A stretch of 64,000 nucleotides of DNA, taken from Amphibalanus amphitrite (taxonomy: Eukaryota; Arthropoda; Thecostraca; Balanomorpha; Balanidae). This document shows, one piece after another, positions 33,052 to 43,010 of the stretch. A program made the position numbers and the translations under genes. The notes beneath the pieces are model-generated. The model had not been told where the DNA came from, did not search any database, and saw only the letters and a list, made by a program, of their open reading frames with translations. The DNA lies in NCBI RefSeq assembly GCF_019059575.1, contig NW_024881591.1:744001-808000 (forward strand), in the 5' to 3' direction. Positions within the stretch are counted from its first letter, which is position 1. Every line of letters begins with the position of its first letter.

Positions 33052-33718
33052 AATCTATAAAATTATGTTGGTAGATTTCCGATTTCGATTCCTCCAGCTG
33101 GGGGAGGGGGGGAGGGGGCTCAAATACATAACGAGCCCCTCCCCAGCCGAAAAGTTGGAGGGGCTCAGCCTCCGCTAGCCCCCCCCCCCCGGTCCCCGCG
33201 CCACTGGTGTGAACTCCATTGCGCGCTCCGGCGTTTTATGCCGCAAAATAATCGGTTAGTCTTGTAGTGATACGTTTCACCAGACCTCACCAGTGTGGCT
33301 TCACCAGGCTCCATCAACTGGATGGCCGTACACAGGCGGACCGTGAACTTGAATAATTAGTAATATTGTCGAAAAACGGCCGGGCCGAGCATCAGCACAG
33401 TAAGAAAATGTTCGACGTATTTAGACAAGTCATTCGGCATGGAATGCGCAAGCATTCACATGGATGCAACCTGATCATCGACCAACCTGGATCCATTAAG
33501 TTCAATCTTCAGAGGCTGTTGTACTTCGCCAGACCGTTTGAAAACTGACTAGGCCGTTTTCAAACTGTCTAGGCCGTTTCAAACTGCCTAGGCCGTTTTC
33601 ATACGGCCTGATATTTCAGGCGGTTTGCAAACGGCCGGCTTTTTCAGGCCGTTTTCAAACGGCCTGACTGGGCCAGGCCGTTTGCAAACGGACTGGGTTT
33701 TCATACGGTCTGTAACAT

Positions 33719-35477
33719 CTACACGGCTTCTCTACCATTCCGTGGTGTGCCCTGAGCCATGCGTATCGCGTCGTCCATGGTTTTATCGGCCACGAATGAT
33801 GAATCATTGGCTGCAGTCACTCACACTGGCAACAATTCGTCTGTGACTGGGCATAACCTTATCTGTGACCTGTGTTACCTTCATAATCTGCTAAGCGACC
33901 GGTTGCAATTTCACGTATCAAAGTCTAAAAAGGAACTATCACCCCATCCTTTGTCAAACCGGCTAATATTACCAAGTATCACGCCTGGTCCCGCGTTAGC
34001 TTCCTCGCCCTGTACACAGCCGGTCATGGGCAGGGCAGCCGGGCCAGAATACAGGACGCGGTAACTGATATCGTCCCACGCGGCCACAGACGCTGCGCAA
34101 TGCCGGGTCAGCGTCCGGAGCATGTTGCACGGCACGCCGCTACCCGCTACCCGACGCTATCATGCAGTCGCTACGGTTTCCATGGAAAAGAAAACAGCAT
34201 TGTCAAGTGTGTCTACGTTTCCACGGTAGCACTAGTACCTGATGGCAGCGGGTAGAGGAATGCCGTAAGATAAGGCACCGGTGTATCCGCTTCCCTTTAT
34301 CGTGGCTGTCACGGCACGGCCAGAACTGCCAAAAGTCCTTCAAACCCCACCGCGGCGAGGCACCTCAGCTGATGCACAGGTGACCACCCAACCCCGGCCA
34401 AGGCATGGCTCAGCAACAGCAGCTCCAAAGGCATACCATATATTGGAGAAGCCTGCCAAAAGGGCATAACTGCAAGCATCGTTCATATTACCAGTTGCGG
34501 ATCATATATACGACGCGCTCACGGCAGTGTCGCGCGTCCCGGCCGACAAGCACTGCCCTCCAATCGCATAAGCAGTAGGTGGCGGCGCCGGCCGCCGCGG
34601 TTATATTAACAGCGGCCGACGCGCTGAATCATCACGCTACCAACAATTAGCCACTCGTCCGTCCGATCACAAAATAAGGAGGCGAACAGGACCGCGCGGC
34701 CTCGGGCGCCGGCGGAGGTAATCTAGGAAGAGCTCACGCATATAATAACAAAGACTGGACAGGCGCCGGGCGTTCGTCGCCGCGGCGCCGGGCGCTCGGG
34801 CGCTCTCCTCTGCCGTTGTGTGCCGGCTCGCTGGTGGAGGCGCGCGCCGCGGAGCAAGGCAGACTGGGGCGCGGCCGAGTCGGCGCCGGCGTGGAGAGTG
34901 AATCACAGATGTGCGGCTGAGCGCGGCCCGTCCCCCGAGCCACTCCCGCTGGCCGGGCCGCCTCTAGGAGGGCCGGAACGTCCGACCACTGCCGGACAGA
35001 CAGACACACACGGGGGTGGTTAGGGGGAGACGGAGCGGGGGCAGTGGTGACAGCAAGGAACTGCAGATGGCTCGTTTCTGCGACTCAAGGGTAAAACACA
35101 AGTCAAAAAATAAAAAAGTAGCGAGCATCCACAAGTTTTAACACGGAAAGGTGTAACTTATCGTCATAAGATTCTTGATAGAGTAATATTCGAGCAGCTT
35201 ATTCCCATTCAGACGATCTGAGCATTCAGAGGGAGTACACCTGTTAAGCACACCTGTTACAGGTAGTACAGAGGGCGTTCTATACCGCATTCATACCATA
35301 TGGGCTGGACCCGGACCTTGTCAGCAACCAGACGCATCGTGCGCATGGTAAAGCAAACAGCGAGAAAAGACTGACAGCTGGCGCCTAGTCAGAAAACTCA
35401 AATGGTGCACTCATGGCAGGATATTGCAAAAGGCCTATTTTCTAATTATCGTTAGACGTTAGTCAGTCTCTCGAGTC
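33719..35477. other. Intergenic DNA, CpG-rich at 34,500-35,010
   Basis: No exon was recognised. The CpG-rich block could be a promoter of something not visible here. I looked here for a terminal ARPC2 exon encoding GKTF-like residues and did not find one. Confidence 0.45.
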
Positions 35478-35776
35478 TTACCTGATGGTTTTCTTTTCGG
35501 TCGACTTGGCCTCTGGTCGCGCCCGGTTCAACACCTTCAGGATTTCCGAGGTCTTGGCCCGCATGCGCGAGTGGATGTAGGCCTTGGAGCACTTGATGTG
35601 GTAGTGGAGGTAGTCCCTGAACATGTGGATCAGGTTGATGGTGTTGTCGCGGGCGGCGCGGTTGGTGTGCCGCGGGAAGAGCACGAACGTGATGTAGCCG
35701 ATGTTGTCCCCGACGCGCGCGTCCGTGTTCTGGAGCTCCAGCGGCGGCTCCCGGTGGCTGAACAGCACCTGAGGAG
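35478..35776 (-). CDS. ARPC2: ARPC2 exon 6 (terminal as drawn)
   Basis: Encodes [15 protein letters not shown] through [19 protein letters not shown]. It is drawn to the TAA at 35478-35480. If the overlapping donor AG|GTAAGA is used, the coding part ends at 35482 and one short exon is missing. Confidence 0.9.
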
Positions 35777-38700
35777 CTGCGGAACACAGAGACAGGGGCC
35801 GTCAGCTGGGGAGAAATACAGTGAATACGGAACGTGTTCCAATGACTGAACAACACCTGGGGGCTGGGGCGCTGCGACGGACACAAACACACCGTCAGTG
35901 CGGGGCAAATGTAGAAAATACGGAACAAGTCCCGATGGCTGAAGAGCATTTGAGCGTTGGACCGAAAAACAAAAACATACAGTGACTGCAAGTCCGCGAC
36001 AAATGTCACAATTGCGGAATTTATATCGCGGAGGCTGAACAGCATTTGGGCGCTGTGAACGAAACATATAATTATAAAACATAACGAAACACAGATTTTC
36101 AGTCCGGGACAGCACAGCGCAGAACAAATGGCCAATGCAAACTTCCAGCGACCAACATATGGAAACATTGGCACGCACCAAAATAAGCTCTCAGCCTCCT
36201 GAACAGTGTGTGAAGTCCCTAACAACCATCTGGCCATTCCCTCGATGGCCGAGAGCGGTCCGACCACCTCCCGTTCACGAGAAGCCGCCCGTACCTGTGT
36301 GACTGGCCTTGCGGCCCTCCTTGAACTCCTGCATGAACACCTTGCCGATGACAACGTCGTCCTCGTCGCGGAAGATGGTGCTGAACACCACCGTGACCCG
36401 GTCCGCCTTGGCCTCCACATACCTGGAGCGAGAGGGCAGCGCCGAATAGATCAGAGAAGCTCAGAGAACAGGGACACTGGGTACAGGAATTAGAGAAAAG
36501 AAGAGCAAACTTCTTCGACTGTGGGCTGGATGAAACCCACGGGGATGTGGACAAAGCGCAGTACGGCCGTGTCGTAAACGAATACAGTCTGCCATAAACG
36601 GCAATCACATTAACACACAACATTTTCGAAAAATTGACAGTAAAATACATGTATTGTTAACTGCTCCTACTAAATTGTGCTGTCCATTGCCAAAGGGTGA
36701 AATACACGCGTTCGGAGCTAAAAAAGTATCACGGAAGACATTGAATTTGCTGTTGATGCCAGCCGTAGACCGGACACGAGACGGACACGGATGGCGAGTC
36801 CGAGTTAGCTCGACCTTGGCTGGAGGGATGTAGACATATAGAGCTGGTCAGGGGAGATAGACAGGAAGCTGGTGCTTGACAGGATTGGAGTACACAATCA
36901 AATCAACCGACCAGTGACAATGAGCAGGGGCACCAGGAAAGTGATTGGATGGAAATAGGACAGAAACAAGAGGCATTGAGGAATGAAAAAGTATACAAAC
37001 AGCATGCGAAAAGATTAAAATGATGAGCAGCTGAGCATAAAAGTCAGTCAGTTAGACATAGTTTGGTACATAAGTACTCACATCGTTTCCTCATCTCGAT
37101 AGTGAACCACAGCTCGTTTTGCACCTTCCTCTCCCTTCTCTTGGAATTCAAAATACTTAACAAACACTGATGCAAAGCAGTTCGTCTTCAGCAGGCCAAT
37201 CTTTTTCACTAAGCTCTCCCAGTCATCAGGAATGTTCTCCAGGTCCACTAGTAAAGACACATTGTAACCTGAAAACACAATGACAGCGAAATGTTAGCTT
37301 GAGTGATATTGGTAATTTGGCAAAAGTGGTTTATTTGTCAAAAGCAGGATGAATAGGTACTTAATTAAAATCATTTGAACATAATGCAACAAATTGACCC
37401 TTTGCTAAAAATTCACCTGGACTTGGATGAGCTACACTAATGATTAGTTAAATAATGAGCCATAACTGTTGACTAGACCAACATAAGCATGCTAGTTGAC
37501 TCAGCCTTATAGTTGCCACACAAAGATGCTATCCAGACCAAACCCTCTTGTTAAATGGTGCCACACTCTCCCAGCAGTATACACGCTGCTGTCCCAGCCA
37601 CAGCCAATACCTACCCTCTTCTGTGGCAGTGACGAGATCCCCATATATCTTCTGCAGCAGCTCATCTGCGCCGTGCTCCTGCAGGTCCTTGTAGAACTTC
37701 AGTGATATGCTCACCTGCAGTAGTCAATACACAGTTGAAGCATGAGGGGGTGAAATGTCACTCAAGTGATAAGATGGACCTATGGTTTCAGAGCTAGTCT
37801 ACATATCCCTGATCTGTTAGTAAGTGTGGCCCAGTTTTAGGGGCCCATGAAAACTGGAGACATTGGTTGGCAATGGCAATGAACTGGCATAAATTCTGAC
37901 ATGGTATCTAACAAACAGGATTATCTTTTATTTGAATGATTTTTGTCAGAGACTGAACATTTAACAAGCCCATGAAAAAGATATGATAGCCATATTACAC
38001 TTATCAAGAATAGGTATACTTGGTGGATGTTCAATGACTAATGCCTAATCATCACTGGCATTTTTACTGTGGCAAACAGCTACCTGTTTTTTATATGGTG
38101 GAAATAAATATATATTATTTTGCTGCAACACTTACCCTAACTTTGGTCTTATCTCCATTCGGATTGGAAATGTGAAAGAGCACTCCATCAAAATCAGCCA
38201 ACGTAACATCAATAGATTCATGTTTCACTCTGAAACAAGGGAAAACAAGTAAGATAATCCATTTGATTGAAAACCCACACAAAAAAGTCAGCATACAATT
38301 ATCAAGTTTTAACATTTGACACTTCAATGTATGCATACCATAGTAAAAATTGACTTTGACTTGTGAAACAAAAATGTCATTCACTGAAATAAAACCAGAC
38401 CTGTACATCCAAGAATAATAGTGTGAAACTGACAATGGTGCTAACATTAAACAACATTATCCAATGCACACATGACACAATATAGCATTTATTCTACTCG
38501 CCAGGTCCACCACACCCCAAAACGTGAGTCATTGCTGGACATTCATTCTTTGGCATGAATCAATATCAATCTTGACATTGTTAAAAAAATTGTGGGCATT
38601 TTTACAATGATAAATTTATGTCAAATGACACAAATATGCATAAAATCACTCAATAAAGCTACAAACCATATAATGTTACAATAGTGGCGCACAAACCGGC

Positions 38701-38811
38701 AGGCCATTCAGAAACAGTTGGAGATATAAGCACTTACCCAGCCTGTGCATTCTTGAACTTGAGCGTTAATGTCTCTTCGACAACCCTATTATTAGGCTCC
38801 AGAAGTATCAT
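35478..38811 (-). CDS. ARPC2: ARPC2, Arp2/3 complex subunit 2 (p34-Arc), six exons
   Basis: ARPC2 and ARPC4 form the core of the Arp2/3 complex, which nucleates branched actin at the cell cortex. Exons 38738-38811, 38136-38229, 37615-37714, 37082-37268, 36295-36422 and 35478-35776 join in phase to 293 residues (human 300). Conserved segments in order: [110 protein letters not shown] and [16 protein letters not shown]. All junctions are GT-AG. The end is uncertain: reading on gives KKTIR and TAA, but AG|GTAAGA at the same place is a good donor, and relatives continue with GKTF-like residues. Confidence 0.96.
35758..36110 (-). repeat. Degenerate 88-96 bp tandem repeat copying the ARPC2 exon 6 acceptor
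   Basis: CTGAA(C/G)A(G/A)C, the complement of the TGTTCAGC at the exon start, recurs at 35758, 35846, 35939 and 36035. Each unit carries a decayed copy of the acceptor and of the VLFSHRE coding start. Only the first leads into the exon. Confidence 0.82.
36295..36422 (-). CDS. ARPC2: ARPC2 exon 5
   Basis: Encodes [17 protein letters not shown], then [19 protein letters not shown]. Donor G|GTACGG. Confidence 0.97.
37082..37268 (-). CDS. ARPC2: ARPC2 exon 4
   Basis: Encodes [14 protein letters not shown] through [11 protein letters not shown]. It ends in phase 2, and the last Met codon is completed by exon 5. Confidence 0.97.
37615..37714 (-). CDS. ARPC2: ARPC2 exon 3
   Basis: Encodes [20 protein letters not shown] and the following QKIYGDL. 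Donor G|GTAGGT. Confidence 0.97.
38136..38229 (-). CDS. ARPC2: ARPC2 exon 2
   Basis: Encodes [20 protein letters not shown], almost invariant in the family. Acceptor TTTCAG, donor AGG|GTAAGT. Confidence 0.97.
38738..38811 (-). CDS. ARPC2: ARPC2 exon 1
   Basis: Starts [20 protein letters not shown]. The ATG at 38811 matches the family's start. Donor GG|GTAAGT. Confidence 0.95.
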
Positions 38812-39336
38812 GATGGTAGCATTAGATAAACACCCGTTAAATCCAATTTGCAATTGGGTCAAAGGGTGTTGTTCTTCGTCGACAAAGCGCACGGAAAGCG
38901 ATATTCATGGCGTACGCATCTCGTAATCCCATTGGTCGGTTTCGGCTGCTATCTAGTGGTGGAGTGTGATAACGAAAAATGAGTCGTTTATGTTATCGGA
39001 CTCGCATAAGGCAATGCGAATCCAGCGAACCCACAACATACTGAATACTAAGCACCACTAAGCACTATACAACAAACAGGACACAGCGGACACAGCGGTC
39101 CATGATTGTGCCAATCTGGAAGTTTTTTTTTTTTTTACTGTCGAGTGCATAGGCGGCGGAACGGGGGAGACGGGCCGACGGCACCGGGGCACCGTGCCGC
39201 TTTTGATTTTGGCATTTTAACATTAGCGCTATCAGGCGTTGCATGGAATTTGGAAACAATGGGACCAAAAGTCGGCAGTGCCCCCACCTTAATTGAAGCC
39301 TCAGCCTGCAAGGTGTTCCGCCGCCACTGGTCGTCA
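38812..39336. other. Region upstream of ARPC2
   Basis: Likely holds the ARPC2 promoter (minus strand). I see no TATA box; an inverted CCAAT core (ATTGG) occurs near 38930. The rest is unremarkable. Confidence 0.4.
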
Positions 39337-39965
39337 CAGGGGCGCGGGAACTACTTTCCGACTGGGGGGGCACACCATACCTAATAGAGATTAGCCTAGG
39401 GTACCCCCAAATCTAGTTTTCTCAACGGTTTTAGGCCACTTATTTTTCACCCCTCGGCTTTTTCAACAAAAAAAGAAAACATTTGCAAAAAAAGTGTGGT
39501 ATTCCGTCTCAAAGCTGTGGGGGCACCGCCCCCACGGCCCCAGAGTTGGGGGGGGGGGGGGCAAGCTGCCCCCACTGCCCCCCGGCTCCCGCGCCTATGC
39601 TGGTCGAGTGTCGATATCCAAGTCGTTTTTTTTGTTGTTGTTGATGTCTAATGTCTTCATCAACGGCGATTTGTATTTTCGTACAGACATAGGCGCGCGG
39701 CAACCGGGGGGGGGGGCAGTGGGGGTAGCTTGCCCCCTCCCCCCAATTCTGGGGCCGTGGGGGCGGTTCCCCCACAACTTTTAGACGGAATACCGTAGGT
39801 ACTTTTTTGCAAATGTACTCTTTTTTTTGTTGAAAAAGCCAAGGGATGAAAAATAAGTGGCCTAAATACCGATGAGAAAACTAGATTTGAGGGTACCGCT
39901 AGGATGATCTGTATTATGGTGTGCCCCCCCCCCCCCTCAGTCTGAAAGTAGTTCCCGCGCCCCTG
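39337..39965. mobile_element. hAT-like non-autonomous element, copy 2
   Basis: The ends are CAGGGGCGCGGGAACTAC and its inverted copy, and the two arms of about 250 bases are inverted relative to each other. CAGGGGCG is a common hAT terminus. It shares several segments with the copy at 26880. No matching 8-bp flank was found. It contains G and C runs and no coding frame. Confidence 0.7.
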
Positions 39966-40626
39966 CGCACGGGAGGTAGCGCTTCACCCTTAGGGTAGAC
40001 CGGGGCAAGGCGCACGGGGGACCTCGACGGTCTCAATTAGGACGGCCGTCCGAATTTTAACGGCCCCTATCCGGTTCGTGAGAGGCTTTATAAAAGCATT
40101 ATAGACCACGTGGAACTTTGTGCCGAGCTCGGGGTGCCCGAGCGCAGCAGATCGGCCGCCGCCCTATAGTGGCGACCTTGACCTCCGCCGTCTGTTGCGA
40201 CTCCAAAGTCCAAAGCCAAGGTGGCGTGGAATTGGGAGAACTGGCTGAGGCTGAGCCGCTACTTCTGATGCCGATAATCCCACATAAAATAAGACCACGC
40301 AGAACCATACACTGGCCTCCATTCCGTCGTTTCCATCCTCAGGGCGGTGAAATCCTTCTCATCGCACACTGCAACCCCCACTCCGGGCTGGACAGGCACT
40401 TTTATCTCATGCGGGCTACTCCCTTGGAGCGGCCCCGCTGCTCCCGAGGGAGCGCATCCCGTAGCCGGGTGCAGAGAGTGCTTGGGGGACTGGTCGGCCT
40501 GTCCTTTCGGACGAGCTCAGCCCGGACGACTCTCTAGGGTGTCTGCCCAGACCAATGTCTCCCCCTAATTCTTATCATCCTTCCGGCTCTGAAAATGGTC
40601 TTGTCAGACCGAAAGGGCCTAACCCA

Positions 40627-40689
40627 ACAAAACAAACAAACAAACAAACAAACAAACAAACAAACAAACAAACAAACAAACAAACAAAC
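40627..40689. repeat. (AAAC)n microsatellite
   Basis: About fifteen perfect tetranucleotide copies. Confidence 0.97.
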
Positions 40690-40842
40690 CATACAATGGT
40701 CATTGAGAGTTCCACACTGATCTCGTGTGACGGCACTGGTCTCCGAGGGCCTACACCGGTTTTTAACTAGGCCAGAGCTAGTGTTAAGTAGAAACAACAA
40801 TTTTATTTCTAGATAGTTAAGGTATCAGAAGTTAAGCGGACA

Positions 40843-40995
40843 CACATAGCCCGACAAGGTCCGCCAGCTCAGTGACTTGAACTGGCTGCGGCAGTTTCCA
40901 CAAATCGCAGACCATCCCCGTCAGGAGGCTCCGCATATCGAGAGCCGGAACGACTCAAACCCTGGCTCTCAACACCGGGACTGCAAGGTTCTATA
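40843..40995 (-). repeat. SINE-like repeat, copy A
   Basis: On the minus strand it aligns along its length with 51136-51290: AGTCCCGG, then GAGAGCC and GGGTTTGAGTCGTTCCGGC, then GGGGATGGTC. The GGTTTGAGTC segment resembles a pol III B box, which suggests a tRNA-derived origin. Confidence 0.5.
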
Positions 40996-41482
40996 TCTGA
41001 GCTCCGGGGTAGAGCTGTTGGCGCCACGAATAGGACACTCGGCAGTTACATTACATTTCCACTGCTAGATGGCAGCACAAGTAACGCCTGAATTGATACT
41101 GCGCCGCACAACTCATCGTGCGCGGTGGCGCCTGCAGATATGCTTGTGCCGCATGGCACGTGCTTTTCCTCGGCTTTTGTATTACGACGCCGGACGGTCG
41201 ATGTGGGCGAACCGAAGGAATCGGTTACAGATGCACGGCGGAGACGGGGCAGAGAGGAATGTGAGGAGCCGGTATCGGCCCAAACGTGGGAGGAGTGCGA
41301 ACAACAGGCCGACAGGAAGCGCCTGTTTGCTGAATGGAACAAAAATGTGCAGCCGCCGCGGATGTGCTGATACGATACACGGCCGGGACTTTTGGTCTTT
41401 TTGATGTCCGGCCAACTCCTGCTGCCAAACCTTCAGAGAGATTAAAAAGCTGCAGCTTGCACGCCAACTGATAAGACGTATA

Positions 41483-42430
41483 GGGGAGAGTGGGGCACAT
41501 TCGTGCATGGGGCACATTCGTTTTCAGCAATTTATGGGAACACGAGTGACTGCACGAGCTAAAGGTAAATATGAAAATATGTCTATCATTGCCGCCCTTC
41601 GTTCACTGTAGGAGACAACACTGTACCTGATGTCATGCTTGATAAAAACGCAAATTTGTCATATTCGTGGGCTTTCCAAACTTTTCTCATATCATCCATT
41701 TTCGTGATCCTGACTCGGAAATGTGGTTTAACTTTTCAAAATTGGGTCCGAAGAAGCTCACTCTATTCACGGAACTGCTGCAAACTTGTTTGTTGAAAAA
41801 CTGTCATTTTTTCAATAAGAAATTTTGAATTAGGTATATTACAAATAGTGTTGTGGGGCAGGTTCGTGCACGCACTGCCTAGGGGCACATTCCTGCATAT
41901 TTTTTTTCGTTTTTGCGATTTATGACTTTATCTGTAGTAGCGACGCTCGCCTGACTCAGTCTCGGCTGCTTGCGACGTCATGACAAGTAATTCACGTGAC
42001 CCTTGGAGAGGTCACGGAGGCGGGTCGATGGCCGGCGGTTGGCACATTCTTGTTGGTCAGCCAATTCTTTCTACATACGTTGTGCAATGCATTCCTGTGG
42101 AAAGGAATCAAGTAAAATGACCCCCTGCTCATTTCTTTTGGTAAATTTCTTGCAATGCCCGGTAATTCATTTAATTTTGCGGGGTGCACGGAAGTGCCCC
42201 ACCCCATGCACGAATGTGCCCCATACCTGGGGCAGTTTCGTGCAAACGTTAAGAGTTATTAAAAGTCATTTTTCTAATAGAAGCGGTAACTTTAGAGGAT
42301 AAGTTTTAAGAGGAAAAATATGTGCAATAGTTCCTTTCCATACTACAATCAACAATTTTGCCGTTGCACTAACCAAAGAACAGATATATGGATTTATCCA
42401 TTTTTTGCACGAATGTGCCCCACTCTCCCC
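41483..42430. mobile_element. TIR element with GGGGCACATTCGTGCA motifs
   Basis: The 25-bp perfect inverted ends begin GGGGAGAGTGGGGCAC and are flanked by TA on both sides. The same motif recurs inside in both orientations (about 41509, 41855, 41881, 42195 and 42225). There is no transposase frame. The TA flanks fit a mariner- or ISL2EU-type mover; this is inference. Confidence 0.8.
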
Positions 42431-42649
42431 TACCTATCGCAGTGCTACCGACCAGCTGACTAGCAGCCCCTCGACTCCCCAGCTGGACCCGAGTGGACGC
42501 TGCAGGCCGAGACAGGCAGCCGCCATTCGGCGCTATGGCCAGCCCGCATCTGCCCGGGCCCATGGTCAAGGTGCTGATCCCCTCTGATGGATGCGCCGAC
42601 GGCGGTTCATTATTAGACCGCCGGAGCGACCGGGCGCGGGACTGTCCCA

Positions 42650-43010
42650 CCGGCAGCTGACCTCTGGGGGCTGACCACCAGCAGCTGTCCTCTGACCGCT
42701 GTCAGGTGACCCCTGACAATCGGAGGTTGACCTCTGACTGACGGTATCTGACCTGTCACCGCTGTCAGGTAACCCCTGACCACTGGCGGTTGACCTCTGA
42801 CTGACGACAGCTGACCTCTGGGCTGCGACCGCGACAGCAGCCGACCTCTGACCACCTGAAGCTAGCATCTGACCACCGGAAACTGATCGGTGACCACCTG
42901 ACCCCTGACCAGCTGACCTCTGACTACCGGCAGCTGACCGCTGACCACCGGAAACTTACCGCTGACCTCTGACCACCGGAAGCTGACCGCTGATCCCTGA
43001 TCAGCTGCCG
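42650..43010 (-). repeat. Degenerate TGACCTCTGACC minisatellite
   Basis: Rows of GCTGACCTCTGACCACCGG-like units. Read on the minus strand, GGTCAGAGGTCA is a nuclear-receptor DR1-type arrangement. Confidence 0.8.

Larger units (their letters stand above)
26880..33206. mobile_element. hAT-like non-autonomous element, copy 1, split by the gypsy insertion
   Basis: The ends are CAGTGGCGCGGGAAC and GTCCCCGCGCCACTG. The flanking 8-mers ATGTGAGC and GTGTGAAC match at six of eight bases, fitting a decayed hAT-type 8-bp duplication. It shares ACTGGGGG, CTAGGGTACCCC, TAGGCCACTTATTTTTCA and GGTATTCCGTCTCAA with the copy at 39337. Without the gypsy insert it is about 610 bp. No coding capacity. Confidence 0.65.
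26194..33718. mobile_element. Second inverted-repeat element with palindromic sub-repeats, host of a nested insertion
   Basis: The left end ATGTTACAGGCCGTATGAAA and the right end are inverted copies. Both arms (26194-26450 and 33525-33718) are rows of GGCCGTTTGCAAACGGCC-like palindromes separated by CTGG or CTA. The inner DNA has no transposase and is interrupted by the hAT-like and gypsy elements. I could not find a target duplication: the 9 flanking bases differ. It could be a foldback element or an old TIR transposon. Confidence 0.72.
39966..41482. other. Intergenic DNA with unassigned open frames
   Basis: Apart from the microsatellite and the SINE-like repeat, open frames at 40118-40537 and 41125-41370 have no recognisable domain; the second opens with GTG, not ATG. 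Confidence 0.4.

Noticed and set aside
26185-33727. A target duplication for the outer element of the nest
   Set aside because: The nine flanking bases (ATTATATCT and CTACACGGC) do not match and small shifts of the boundary did not help.
41125-41370. An 81-codon charged frame
   Set aside because: Starts at GTG, not ATG; no domain recognised and no partner exon.
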